64,000 bases of DNA from an uncultured Gilliamella sp. Lineage in GTDB: Bacteria; Pseudomonadota; Gammaproteobacteria; Enterobacterales; Orbaceae. Below, piece by piece: positions 38,985 to 48,200 of this stretch. The stretch lies in contig CALYPG010000001.1 of NCBI GenBank assembly GCA_945271295.1, positions 1 through 64,000 on the forward strand, in the 5' to 3' direction. The first letter of the stretch is position 1; each line of letters begins with the position of its first letter. Under the pieces are notes generated by a model. It made no database searches. It was not told the DNA's origin and was given only the letters and a program-made list of their open reading frames with translations. A program made the translations under genes and the position numbers.

Positions 38985-39620
38985 ATGAAAAAACAAAATA
39001 TTATTACTTCACTCTTTTTTATTACTCTGGCTTGTAATGTTCACGCTATTGAAAAATATGTGACAGACAATGTTGATGTTTATCTGCGGCGTGGCCCTGG
39101 TGCTCAGTATGCTTTATCTAATTCTGCCAAAGCTGGGGAAAAAGTTACTGAACTTGAAAAAAGTTCTGATGGCAAATATACGCGAATTCAAGTTAGCAAT
39201 GGCACAACAGCTTGGATTGAATCTAATAAACTAAATGAAAATCCTAGTTATAAGGAGCTTTATTTTTTATTGGAGGCTCAGTTAGCTGATTATAAAAATA
39301 AAGCCAATAATGTCGATCAACATCATCAAAATACTGTAGATGATTATGTTCAAAAATTACAAACAGCTGAGAAGTCAATAGAGAATCTTCAAAATAAAAA
39401 TAATGAGTTAGAAAAACAGATTGACGAGCAAAGAAAACAAATTGATGCGATGCAAAATAACCAAAGCATTAAGTTAAGTCAAGAGGATAGTAAGCCAGAA
39501 AACACCAATAGTAACTGGTTATTCAATGGGGGACTTATTGCTGGTGGGGGATTGATTTTAGGTCTCGTATTGCCAAGTATCATACCTAAGCGGCGTAAAA
39601 GAGACAATTGGTTGCGTTAG
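38985..39620 (+). CDS. ygiM: SH3-domain membrane protein YgiM (TIGR04211)
   Basis: 211 residues: signal peptide (1-21, ending VHA), bacterial SH3 domain (about 24-85; DNVDVYLRRGPGAQY, GTTAWIESNKL), coiled coil (about 90-155), and one membrane helix near the C-terminus (NWLFNGGLIAGGGLILGLVL) with a basic tail. The domain order and the following cca gene match E. coli ygiM-cca. It probably binds envelope components; the precise role is not established. Its stop is directly followed by the cca start. Confidence 0.92.
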   Translation: MKKQNIITSLFFITLACNVHAIEKYVTDNVDVYLRRGPGAQYALSNSAKAGEKVTELEKSSDGKYTRIQVSNGTTAWIESNKLNENPSYKELYFLLEAQLADYKNKANNVDQHHQNTVDDYVQKLQTAEKSIENLQNKNNELEKQIDEQRKQIDAMQNNQSIKLSQEDSKPENTNSNWLFNGGLIAGGGLILGLVLPSIIPKRRKRDNWLR

Positions 39621-40712
39621 ATGAGCGAGACTTATCTTGTTGGTGGCAGCGTTCGGGATCAGTTATTACAATTCCCCGTTATTGATCGAGATTGGGTAGT
39701 TGTCGGTGCTACTCCCGATGAGTTGATTTCTTTAGGCTATCAACAAGTAGGTAAAGATTTTCCAGTATTTTTACATCCAATCACTAAAGAGGAATATGCT
39801 TTAGCGCGTACAGAGCGCAAGTCTGGCAAAGGTTATACTGGATTTATTTGTGATTTTGGTAAAGATGTCACTCTAGAACAAGATCTTGTTCGTCGAGATC
39901 TTACTATCAATGCTATTGCTATGGATGATAAGGGTAATATTATTGATCCTTACCATGGGGTTGATGATCTTAATCATAAAATATTGCGTCATGTTTCTAT
40001 AGCTTTTCGAGAAGATCCGTTGCGTATTTTACGTGTGGCCCGTTTTGCTGCGCGCTATCATCAATTAGGTTTTGTAATTGCCAAAGACACAATGTTTTTA
40101 ATGAAGGAGATGGTATCAGCAGGCGAAGTCAGTTACCTTACTCCTGAACGGATTTGGAAAGAGACAGAAAAAGCATTAACTACTCAAAATCCTCAAATCT
40201 ACTTTCAAGTGCTTAAACAATGTGGAGCACTTAATTATTTGTTTCCTTCATTAATATTAACGCCAACTATTATGGATGCGTTAAAAAAGTCAACTTTATT
40301 GACCAATGAATTAATCATTCGTTTTGCTGTGTTATGTGGTAATTTACCGACTAAAACATCGATAGAGATGTTATGTAATAGAATTAAAGCTCCTCAAAGT
40401 TTCGTTAAGACAGCTATTATGGTACAGCAATACCACAAAAGTGTTGATCAGATTGAAGATCTTACAGCAAAGCAAATTATTGATTTATTAAATGGTATAG
40501 ATGTATGGCGAAATCCTAAACATCTTAGCCAATTGATTATTGCAAGTCAGGCGTTTGCCAAAACCAAATCTTATCATCAAGCTCAATATCTTGAAAAAGC
40601 TTATAAAATAGCTCTTGGCGTTAATGTACAGGAAATTATTGCTCAAGGTTTTACTGGAAAATCGATTCAGATTGAATTGCAAAAAAGGCGAATTGAATCG
40701 TTATTAGACTAG
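39621..40712 (+). CDS. cca: CCA-adding enzyme, HD domain degenerate
   Basis: Adds or repairs the 3' CCA of tRNAs. The nucleotidyltransferase head is intact: LVGGSVRDQLL, catalytic D22 and D24 in DRDW, RRDLTINAIAMD, and ERIWKETEKAL. The C-terminal part is shorter (363 against 412 in E. coli). The HD phosphohydrolase motif RFATLCHDLGKG is replaced by RFAVLCGNLPTK, with the following HHGHG segment deleted. So the CCA activity is probably kept while the 2'-phosphatase/phosphodiesterase activity is lost. Confidence 0.95.
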   Translation: MSETYLVGGSVRDQLLQFPVIDRDWVVVGATPDELISLGYQQVGKDFPVFLHPITKEEYALARTERKSGKGYTGFICDFGKDVTLEQDLVRRDLTINAIAMDDKGNIIDPYHGVDDLNHKILRHVSIAFREDPLRILRVARFAARYHQLGFVIAKDTMFLMKEMVSAGEVSYLTPERIWKETEKALTTQNPQIYFQVLKQCGALNYLFPSLILTPTIMDALKKSTLLTNELIIRFAVLCGNLPTKTSIEMLCNRIKAPQSFVKTAIMVQQYHKSVDQIEDLTAKQIIDLLNGIDVWRNPKHLSQLIIASQAFAKTKSYHQAQYLEKAYKIALGVNVQEIIAQGFTGKSIQIELQKRRIESLLD

Positions 40713-40768
40713 ATTTGATTGCATCTTAATCAGTTGAGATTTTTTTTCAAAATATCTAAAAAAAATAG

Positions 40769-40797
40769 TTGACGATTTGACGTAACACAAGCATAAT
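40769..40797 (+). promoter_or_regulatory. Promoter of the tRNA operon
   Basis: TTGACG (40769-40774), 17 bases, CATAAT (40792-40797), about 38 bases before tRNA-Met. A GC-rich stretch (GCGCCTCGC) after the -10 resembles the stringent discriminator of stable-RNA promoters. Confidence 0.75.
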
Positions 40798-40835
40798 GCG
40801 CCTCGCAGTGTTGGTTATGACGTTGCGAATGAAAT

Positions 40836-40912
40836 GGCTACGTAGCTCAGCTGGTTAGAGCACATCACTCATAATGATGGGGTCACAGGTTCGAATCCCG
40901 TCGTAGCCACCA
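40836..40912 (+). tRNA. tRNA-Met (CAT), elongator
   Basis: 77 bases with encoded CCA, nearly identical to E. coli metT: GGCTACGTAGCTCAG, anticodon loop CTCATAA, TTCGAATCC. First of five clustered tRNAs resembling the E. coli metT-leuW-gln operon. Confidence 0.96.
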
Positions 40913-40950
40913 TTAAGATTAAAGTTATACTTTTACCGGAAGTATACATT

Positions 40951-41035
40951 GCGGGTGTGGCGAAATTGGTAGACGCACCAGATTTAGGTTCTGGCGCCGC
41001 AAGGTGTGTGAGTTCAAGTCTCTCCACCCGCACCA
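40951..41035 (+). tRNA. tRNA-Leu (TAG)
   Basis: 85 bases with encoded CCA. The acceptor pairs GCGGGTG with CACCCGC. Class II variable arm; anticodon loop ATTTAGG, anticodon TAG, reading CUA and related leucine codons. Confidence 0.96.
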
Positions 41036-41060
41036 TTTAATCTTAGTTTCCATACTCAAT

Positions 41061-41135
41061 TGGGGTATAGCCAAGCGGTAAGGCAGCGGGTTTTGATCCC
41101 GCCACGCCCAGGTTCGAATCCTGGTACCCCAGCCA
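41061..41135 (+). tRNA. tRNA-Gln (TTG)
   Basis: 75 bases with encoded CCA. TGGGGTATAGCCAAG opening, acceptor TGGGGTA/TACCCCA, anticodon TTG within GTTTTGATC. Reads CAA. Confidence 0.96.
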
Positions 41136-41212
41136 TTTTAATCTGCATGATTTATGATATCTTTGTTAATTCTGTATTATATTTTAGCATATAACATTTT
41201 CGTTTATTCTTT

Positions 41213-41297
41213 GCGGGTATGGCGGAATTGGTAGACGCGCTAGATTCAGGTTCTAGTTCCGAAAGGTGTGCGAGTTCAAATCTCACTACCCGTACCA
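41213..41297 (+). tRNA. tRNA-Leu (CAG)
   Basis: 85 bases with encoded CCA. The acceptor pairs GCGGGTA with TACCCGT, with G-U at the first position. Anticodon CAG in ATTCAGG; class II variable arm. Reads CUG. Confidence 0.95.
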
Positions 41298-41321
41298 GAT
41301 ATCTCTTTTCATCCCTTATAT

Positions 41322-41396
41322 TGGGGTATAGCCAAGCGGTAAGGCAGCGGATTCTGATTCCGCCATCCCAAGGTTCGAATCCTTGTACCCCAGCCA
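41322..41396 (+). tRNA. tRNA-Gln (CTG)
   Basis: 75 bases with encoded CCA, differing from the other Gln tRNA mainly in the anticodon stem-loop (ATTCTGATT) and T stem. Anticodon CTG reads CAG. Confidence 0.96.
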
Positions 41397-42247
41397 TAAA
41401 AACATCGCATGAATCAGTTTTAATTATGATTATTAATTGAATTAAATCAACTTAATGCTAATAGATTTTTTTTTGATTATATATAATCCGTTTTTTCATT
41501 TAAACATTAAAATATTATTAACCTAAATATATTGCATGGTTAGATTTTTGTCGCATTAGTAAAATTTTGCAGCGAGTTTTGCAATAGATTGCCCACTATA
41601 TTAGCTTTACACACATTTGTTTTTTTAAGAATTATAGCAACTTCATTAATCTGATAGTTTATGGATAGAGGTTTTGACTTTATTGATTGTAAAAGAGTTA
41701 GAACTTAACTAACTGATAAACTAAAAAGCTTGAAAGCTGTCAATTTTAAATGGTAAATAAGGCCAAGCGTTATCATTAGCATAATTTAACGCCATACTGT
41801 TGCTAGCTGATATAATTTTAGGATGTATCATCGAATTGGGTGAAAATCTTCAATAGCTATGCAACAGTGGAGATGAATCTGACGTTAACAATGATAAAAT
41901 AATAAGATAATCAATAATAGTTTCATCTAATTGTTTGGGAAAATATATCAGTGAAAAAGGGAATAAAACTATAATTGATAAAATTTATTGAATAATAATA
42001 TAATTTAATCAATATGAAAATAAAGCAATAAAAAAGATGAAGGTAGTTATTTTAATGCTGATTTTGAATTCGTATTAGTGGCAAGAAATGAGTCATGCAC
42101 AAAAGCCAAACGATGGAGCGTAACGGTGAAATAGTCATAAAATATCAAGTAAATAACTTAATTAAAGTTGCACATTGTAAATCTTAAAGATTACAAAAAT
42201 CTTTAGCATTATTTGCAACTATAAAAATAAATATAAAGGAAATATAA
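41397..42247. other. 851-bp gap after the tRNA cluster
   Basis: AT-rich with no supported reading frame on either strand and no RNA gene I recognise. Position next to a tRNA cluster and scattered short frames with stops suggest a decayed insertion, but I could not identify any element end. The bPH-SHOCT gene starts at its far end. Confidence 0.4.
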
Positions 42248-42805
42248 ATGATTGATTATAAAACAGCCACTAGGGATCAACTATCAGCTGAGTTTGAACG
42301 ATTAAAAAAATTGTCTAATAACGATAGTTTTTTTACCAAAAATGAATTTTCACTTTTTCCACAAATTGTCATGCAAGGCGAAGCACCGGTGGCGGTATCA
42401 TCAGGTAAAATTGACGGGAAGGCATGGTTAATTATTCTCACTAATCAACGTATTATCTTTTTAGATAAAGGCATGTCATTTTGTGTAAAGCAGGTAGCTA
42501 TTGATTTAATTACCATATCGTCAATCTGCGCGGAAACTAAAATATTATCTGGTGAACTTGTTATTGCCACCGGTGAGCAAACTTATACAATTGAAAATGT
42601 TCCAAAAAAAGGAGTAATACCATTTGCCAATATGATAAAAGACGCTGTAGAAAGTCTTAAACAAAATAAGGAGGCAAATACTATCCAACAGCCAACCGCT
42701 AATGATGATCTAATTGAACAATTAGAACGCCTAGCATTATTAAAAGAAAGAGGAATTCTTACAGAAGAAGAACTTCAATCTCAAAAAGATAAAATTTTAG
42801 GTTGA
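42248..42805 (+). CDS. Bacterial PH-domain protein with SHOCT tail
   Basis: 185 residues. The middle (AVSSGKIDGKAWLIILTNQRIIFLDKGM...VAIDLITISSI) is the YokE-type bacterial pleckstrin-homology fold, with its LTNQRIIFLDKG strand-turn motif. The last 30 (DDLIEQLERLALLKERGILTEEELQSQK compressed at 155-182) are a SHOCT motif, a short C-terminal oligomerisation or targeting element. Cytosolic; the function is not known. AAGGAAA ribosome site; single gene. Confidence 0.8.
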   Translation: MIDYKTATRDQLSAEFERLKKLSNNDSFFTKNEFSLFPQIVMQGEAPVAVSSGKIDGKAWLIILTNQRIIFLDKGMSFCVKQVAIDLITISSICAETKILSGELVIATGEQTYTIENVPKKGVIPFANMIKDAVESLKQNKEANTIQQPTANDDLIEQLERLALLKERGILTEEELQSQKDKILG

Positions 42806-42964
42806 AGATCCGCAAACATACCAACGGTGGCAGGCTATACTCTAAAAAAATTATATTTATTTAATTATTTTAGTAGCGTAGTTAATAGTTACTTTATTTC
42901 ATTAATATGATTTTCCACGTGCTATTATGGATGTTGGCCGTGGAAAATCACAAAGAGAATGATG

Positions 42965-43765
42965 TTATTTATATAGATTCACAAAAACAGTTTGTACAGT
43001 ACTAGCTGGATTTGCTGATACTTCTTTAACATAGTAAAAATGTGCATTATTGGCAATAGCGTGTTTTTGAGCCGCAGCACTTATATCTGTTGTATTATTA
43101 AATACTCCATGGAAAACGATGGTTTCGTATGGTTTCATTACCTTGAATGCATCACTACTAATTTCGTATGCATCTTGATCAGTTAAATCGGTTTTTACAA
43201 TATAATCTCTAATAGGTGCTTCTTTTTTATATAAAGCTACTTCAATGTCTTGTGTTTGGTTTTTGGCATTATCAGGAGCAATTGAATAAATATAAAATGC
43301 ATAAGCATCTCTTTCCTTAGCTAATTTACTTGCTGAATTAGTGATTTCAGCAGTATTGTTGTAATTACCTTTAAATTTAACTATTTCGAATGGTAAATAA
43401 TAAAGAGCTTTACAACGTTCGTAGCCCACAACGCCATTGTATGTAACTTCATCTTTTTTTACTGCAATGGGTGCATTTGATTGATAAATGTCAGCATAAA
43501 CAATTGCACGGTCTGCTGAGTCGCCTGCAGTTGCATTTTCAATTGCTTTGATATGATAATATTTAGCTCCTGCTTCATCTGCTACTCTTGAAATATCGTT
43601 GGCTGCATTTTCGGCTTGTAAATAATTACCTGTTACGAAAATTTCTTTCATTGGTACTAGATGATTACTCTCAATAGCTGATAGAGACTCTGCTGCATAA
43701 AGATTGGCAATAGGTAAAGATAGTAATACAGCAAGTGTAAGGGAAGATTTATTAAAACGTTTCAT
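42965..43765 (-). CDS. ydgH: YdgH-like secreted protein, three DUF1471 domains
   Basis: 266 residues with a signal peptide (1-24, ending YAA). Three related domains follow: MKEIFVTGNYLQAEN (about 39-100), IVKFKGNYNNTAEITN (about 127-185) and IVFHGVFNNTTDIS (about 217-266), each ending in a strand such as VFVNLYK. That matches E. coli YdgH, a three-repeat member of the YdgH/BhsA/McbA stress family in the periplasm or outer membrane. ATG after AGGAT. Precise role unknown. Confidence 0.85.
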   Translation of the reverse strand: MKRFNKSSLTLAVLLSLPIANLYAAESLSAIESNHLVPMKEIFVTGNYLQAENAANDISRVADEAGAKYYHIKAIENATAGDSADRAIVYADIYQSNAPIAVKKDEVTYNGVVGYERCKALYYLPFEIVKFKGNYNNTAEITNSASKLAKERDAYAFYIYSIAPDNAKNQTQDIEVALYKKEAPIRDYIVKTDLTDQDAYEISSDAFKVMKPYETIVFHGVFNNTTDISAAAQKHAIANNAHFYYVKEVSANPASTVQTVFVNLYK

Positions 43766-43866
43766 GATAATATCCTTTATTTTCTAAGTTAGTAAAATTA
43801 AATATTAATAGTTAACGCTTACTTATTTGTCAGAACAATCTAAATAGTTTAAAGAATACTAATATC

Positions 43867-44056
43867 TTGAGCTAGCTCCAGATATTTTATATATTTCTAT
43901 TTAAAAAAACGTATAGATATACAGAAATGCTAATGAGAGAAAAATAAATACAATCTTTATAGTATATAAAATTTTTATAAATAAATTTCAAGATTTTTTG
44001 CTGAAAAAGAAGATATTTCGCATTAATTGATAAAAAATGCGAGAAAATATCTTTTT
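43867..44056 (+). ncRNA. Candidate small RNA between ydgH and cyaA
   Basis: TTGAGC (43867-43872), 17 bases, TATATT (43890-43895) is promoter-like. A terminator-like hairpin lies at 44010-44053: AAGATATTTCGCAT pairs with ATGCG and AAATATCTT around a 3-base bulge, followed by TTT. The two flanking genes diverge, so a terminator between them needs a separate transcript. That would be ~150 bases on the plus strand, or one from the other direction. AT-rich DNA makes chance promoters common. Confidence 0.3.
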
Positions 44057-44343
44057 ATTCGAGTTTATTCACAATTCTATTTATAATTCAATTTTTTTTG
44101 TACAACTATTTTACTAATGATAATAAATTTTTGTTACATGACTTTTATTGTCTTAGATCAACTTATAATCTCAATGAAGCGATAGTAGCATAGTCTCTTT
44201 TTTAGATTTATTTTTTAATGATAATTAAAATAAATATTTTTATTGATATTTAAAAATTTTACATTCTATTTACGTTATGCTAATAAAATGATAGATTGAA
44301 GTCGGAAGTTAATTTAATACGCGTGTTTCACCTTAATGATGCT

Positions 44344-46812
44344 ATGCAATATTATATCAACAATATAAAGAAAGAACTTAACGATCTTGCCAATTTAAAA
44401 CGTGAGCGAGCAGTCATTGGCATGCCTGCTACGTTTCAAAGGGTTTTTTCATTGCTTCCTACTCTTTTTCATTATCACAGTCCTGAGTTACCCGGATATT
44501 TAGAAGATGACATACCTTTTGGTATTGCTTGTTATCAACCTTCAGATGAAATTGATGAACAACTTAAAAAAGAGTTTAATTTTGTTTCAACATCTTCGAA
44601 TGCTATTGCGGATATATCCGCGCTATACTCAATGGGGAGTACTTGTTCGATCGGGCAATCTACTAACTCAGATTTAGATATTTGGGTTTGTATTGAAAAT
44701 AATTTATCGGATACTAAAAAACAAGCTTTACAACGAAAATGCCGCTTAATTGAACAGTGGGCAGAACAGCAACAGGTAAAATTAACATTATTTGTTGTAG
44801 ATGTTGATCGGTTTATTAATCAGCATCATGAATGTCTAATTGGTGAAAATTGTGGTTCAGCGCAACATATCTTGTTACTTGAAGAATTTTATCGTTCAGC
44901 TAATCTTTTAGCGGGAAAATTATTGTTATGGTTTGCAGTTCCACACGATTTGACCATCAATGGTATAATTTATCCCACATATGAAGAGTGTGTAAAGGCT
45001 TTAGTTGAGTTGCAAATGATCCAAAGGCAAGAATGGATAGATTTTGGCTCATTGACTAGTTTATCTGCGCAAGAATATTTTGGTGCAAGTTTATGGCAAC
45101 TTTATAAAAGTATTGATTCCCCATTTAAAGCTGTACTTAAAACATTATTACTGGAAGCTTATTCTTGGATTTATCCAGAAAATATCACTATTGCTCACGA
45201 AATGAAAATCTGTATACAAACAGGCAATCTAAAAAACAGCGATTTAGACTCATACTATATGCTTTTGGAAAGGATCAGCAAATACTTAATTGAAATTAAA
45301 GATTATCAAAGACTTGAATTGGTAAGAAGCTGTTTTTATTTAAAAGTCGATGAAAAGTTATCAATACCTGTTACTTCAGCTTCATGGCGTAGAAAAATAT
45401 TAAGTCAATTAGTTAAACAATGGGGATGGAGCCAACAGTTAATTGCAAAATTAGATGCCAGCCATGCATGGAAAATAGCCCAAGTACGAGAAGTGAACGA
45501 AGTATTGTTACACACTATGATGACAGGATATCGCAATTTACTTAATTTTGGGCGACGCAATAATTTAGAGTCACAGATAAGTCCTCAAGATCTTGCAATA
45601 TTAACTCGAAAACTTTACGCTTCATTTGAAGTCTTACCTGGTAAAATAACCACATTAAAACTTAATATTTCAAATAATCTGCAAGAAGATGTATTGACCT
45701 TTATTCATGTTAAAGAAGATAGAATAAATCGAGCTGGTTGGTATGTGTATAATCAAAAACCTATACTTAATGCAATAATAGGTCATCAATATCTAGAATA
45801 CAGTAAATATTTGGTTAAACTAATTGGCTGGTGTTATTTTAATGGTTTAATTTCTGATTCGACCAGTATTTTTTATCATGATGGTGATGAACGAGATAAC
45901 ACCAAAATTAGTAAATTAATTAATGATCTAAAACAATATTTCCCAATTGATGTTGGAGCGGCAACCGAAGAACAGCTTTATGGTCCTTGTGAAATCCGTC
46001 ATTTGGCTATTATTTTAAATGTAGAAATGGATCCAACAGTTGGCATTGAATTTGAAGATGATGTAAATATGAATGTACTAAATTATGCTAAAAAAGAGCT
46101 TAGCTTAGTTGGTTCTATCGATCTTCTTTATCGTAATTCATGGAATGAGATTCGAGTTTTACATTTTAGTGGCACATTATGCGTTTTAGAGGCGATTAAA
46201 GCCTTACTTAATCGTATGCACAAAGATGCAGATTTACCCGAATCAATGGAAATTTTTTGTTATAGCAAATATTTTGCGACTGAAATTAAATATCAAATGA
46301 AAAAATTAATGGATGATTGTGTAGATTTACGATTAACTACAACAAAAAATAATTCAACACAAGTTAAACCATTAAGAATTGGTGGATCATCCTGGTATCT
46401 TTTTTTTGAACGACTAGGTGTATCATTTCATCAATTTGAGAGTGCCATTGATTTTTATGGTGCAGTATCAAATAATAAAGTACAAGGTCGACCTTTGAAT
46501 ATTTTAGATGAGACTAATGAACTACCAAAAGAAATTGATAGTGTTGCCTATGAAGGTATTATTCAATTCTTTTTTGAAGATACTGATGTTGGCTTTGACC
46601 TGTATATTTTAAATGAACACAATCAAGTTGAAATTTATCGTAATTGTAATGGAACTAAAGAAAATATGGTTAAAGCGATTAATGATTTTTATGTTTTGTC
46701 TGATGATCGTTTTACTTTTACAACAAGTAGTTCTGTTAACTTCAATTTACCACAATTTTATCAAATTAGTTACAATGACGCAGGAGAAAGAGAAATTTAT
46801 TTACTAAATTGA
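44344..46812 (+). CDS. cyaA: Adenylate cyclase, class I
   Basis: Makes cAMP for CRP-dependent catabolite control. The N-terminal catalytic domain has MGSTCSIGQSTNSDLDIWV (about 97-115) with the metal aspartates. EYFGASLWQLYKSIDSPFKAVLKTLLLEAYSW is nearly identical to E. coli. The C-terminal regulatory domain ends NFNLPQFYQI. 822 residues from this ATG, which aligns with the E. coli start. The frame is open 16 codons further to a TTG at 44296; ribosome sites are weak for both. A solo repeat follows the stop. Confidence 0.93.
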   Translation: MQYYINNIKKELNDLANLKRERAVIGMPATFQRVFSLLPTLFHYHSPELPGYLEDDIPFGIACYQPSDEIDEQLKKEFNFVSTSSNAIADISALYSMGSTCSIGQSTNSDLDIWVCIENNLSDTKKQALQRKCRLIEQWAEQQQVKLTLFVVDVDRFINQHHECLIGENCGSAQHILLLEEFYRSANLLAGKLLLWFAVPHDLTINGIIYPTYEECVKALVELQMIQRQEWIDFGSLTSLSAQEYFGASLWQLYKSIDSPFKAVLKTLLLEAYSWIYPENITIAHEMKICIQTGNLKNSDLDSYYMLLERISKYLIEIKDYQRLELVRSCFYLKVDEKLSIPVTSASWRRKILSQLVKQWGWSQQLIAKLDASHAWKIAQVREVNEVLLHTMMTGYRNLLNFGRRNNLESQISPQDLAILTRKLYASFEVLPGKITTLKLNISNNLQEDVLTFIHVKEDRINRAGWYVYNQKPILNAIIGHQYLEYSKYLVKLIGWCYFNGLISDSTSIFYHDGDERDNTKISKLINDLKQYFPIDVGAATEEQLYGPCEIRHLAIILNVEMDPTVGIEFEDDVNMNVLNYAKKELSLVGSIDLLYRNSWNEIRVLHFSGTLCVLEAIKALLNRMHKDADLPESMEIFCYSKYFATEIKYQMKKLMDDCVDLRLTTTKNNSTQVKPLRIGGSSWYLFFERLGVSFHQFESAIDFYGAVSNNKVQGRPLNILDETNELPKEIDSVAYEGIIQFFFEDTDVGFDLYILNEHNQVEIYRNCNGTKENMVKAINDFYVLSDDRFTFTTSSSVNFNLPQFYQISYNDAGEREIYLLN

Positions 46813-46833
46813 ATCATCAGTGATAAATAATGC

Positions 46834-46875
46834 TGTAAAGATGTTTCAGGTAAATACCATGTTTTAATATAAAAA
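46834..46875 (+). repeat. Interspersed ~42-bp repeat, copy 2 (after cyaA)
   Basis: TGTAAAGATGTTTCAGGT followed by ACCATGTTTTAATATAAAAA. Same layout as the copies after rng and purD, but more diverged in the second half. Begins 22 bases after the cyaA stop. Confidence 0.5.
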
Positions 46876-47010
46876 TAGATTTTGGTAGATAAAATAATAA
46901 AAATTCTATTAAAATAATGGGAACTTTTTTTTAATTTACGAATCTAATTGTTTATAAGCGCAAATTTGGGCCAAAAAACAGTTATCAACATAAATGAGGA
47001 ATGGCCTGTA

Positions 47011-47583
47011 ATGGGGGAGCAAGTAACAGACCAAGTATTAGTTGATCGTGTATTAAACGGAGATAAAAATGCGTTCAATTTGCTTGTGGTTCGTTATCAA
47101 AATAAATTAGCTTATGTAGTTTCTCGTTATGTATCGGCTTCAGAAATTCCTGATGTGGTGCAAGAGACCTTTATTAAAGCTTATCGCTCACTGAGTTTAT
47201 TTAAAGGTGAAAGTATTTTTTATACCTGGCTGTATCGGATAGCCGTTAATACAGCTAAAAATTATTTAACCTCTCAAGGTCGGCGTCCTCCATCGTCAGA
47301 TATTGATGCGGGTGAAGCAGAAGGGTACGAAGGTGCAGAATCGTTGAGGGATATTAATAACCCTGAAAGTTTGATTCTGTCGGATGAAGTTAAAAAAGTA
47401 GTATTTGAAACAATCGAAGCTTTACCAGATGATTTAAGAACAGCCATCACGTTGCGTGAAATTGATGGTTTAAGTTATGAAGAAATAGCACAAATTATGA
47501 ATATACCCGTTGGGACAGTTAGATCGCGGATTTTTAGAGCTCGTGATGCTATTGATGAAAAAATTAAACCATTAATCAATTAA
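47011..47583 (+). CDS. rpoE: RNA polymerase sigma-E factor
   Basis: ECF sigma factor for envelope stress. Region 2 includes DVVQETFIKAYRSL and YTWLYRIAVNTAKNYL; region 4 includes LREIDGLSYEEIAQIM and GTVRSRIFRARDAI. 190 residues from the ATG at 47011 (MGEQVTDQVLVDRV), aligning with E. coli; the frame is open 21 codons upstream without homology. GAGGA precedes. A 5-codon frame (MRNGL) at 46994-47011 ends in TAATG overlapping the start. Followed by rseA and rseB. Confidence 0.96.
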   Translation: MGEQVTDQVLVDRVLNGDKNAFNLLVVRYQNKLAYVVSRYVSASEIPDVVQETFIKAYRSLSLFKGESIFYTWLYRIAVNTAKNYLTSQGRRPPSSDIDAGEAEGYEGAESLRDINNPESLILSDEVKKVVFETIEALPDDLRTAITLREIDGLSYEEIAQIMNIPVGTVRSRIFRARDAIDEKIKPLIN

Positions 47584-47630
47584 TAGATAAAAAATTCTTA
47601 AAAAGAAGTCGTAAATTTAAGGTATCTACT

Positions 47631-48194
47631 ATGCAAATAGAACGGAAAGAACAACTTTCATTACTTATGGATGGTGAAATTACGGATGACAATTTTATTG
47701 ACGAGGTATTGCGCGATAAAAATTTGCAATCGTGTTGGCACCGATATCATATTGTTAGAGATGCTATGCGTGGAAAATTGCATAATAGTTTATTAACATT
47801 AGATATTGCTAATCAGGTTGCTAAAGCACTGGCTAATGAAGATACATATCATCAATTAGCGGAGCAACCAAATCCGAATGAAGTTCTTGTTCCTCAAAAA
47901 CATAATCTTTTTTGGATTCGGGTAAAAGAAGTTATGGCCAAAGTGAGCCAAGTAGGGCTTGCTGCCTGTGTTACTCTAGGAATTATAGCGGGCGTACAAT
48001 ATTATCAAGGTCAAACTGAGGATTCAAATGGAGTACCACCAACATTGAATACTACTCCTATAGGGGTTAACCTTGCACCTGTTGGTGGTATATCACAGCA
48101 AGATGATCAACAAATACTTGAAAAAAGACAATACGATAAAATCAAATTACTTTTACAAGATTATGAATTACAAAAGAGATTAAATGCTCATTAA
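47631..48194 (+). CDS. rseA: Anti-sigma-E factor RseA
   Basis: Inner-membrane protein that holds sigma-E until DegS and RseP cleave it. The cytosolic N-terminal domain (LSLLMDGEITDDNFIDEVL, CWHRYHIVRDAMRG) binds sigma. One membrane helix lies near 103-120 (VGLAACVTLGIIAGVQYY), and a short periplasmic tail follows. 187 residues against 216 in E. coli, so the periplasmic part that RseB binds is shorter. Confidence 0.93.
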   Translation: MQIERKEQLSLLMDGEITDDNFIDEVLRDKNLQSCWHRYHIVRDAMRGKLHNSLLTLDIANQVAKALANEDTYHQLAEQPNPNEVLVPQKHNLFWIRVKEVMAKVSQVGLAACVTLGIIAGVQYYQGQTEDSNGVPPTLNTTPIGVNLAPVGGISQQDDQQILEKRQYDKIKLLLQDYELQKRLNAH

Positions 48195-48200
48195 TCAGAA

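Noticed and set aside
41397..42247. Possible decayed transposase next to the tRNA cluster
   Set aside because: Short translated fragments on both strands gave no recognisable transposase motif or terminal repeat.
44296..44343. Upstream TTG start for cyaA
   Set aside because: E. coli cyaA does start with TTG, but its homology begins at the ATG at 44344; the 16 extra codons have no counterpart and no ribosome site.
46948..47010. 21-codon N-terminal extension of rpoE
   Set aside because: No homology to sigma-E; GAGGA and the alignment place the start at 47011.
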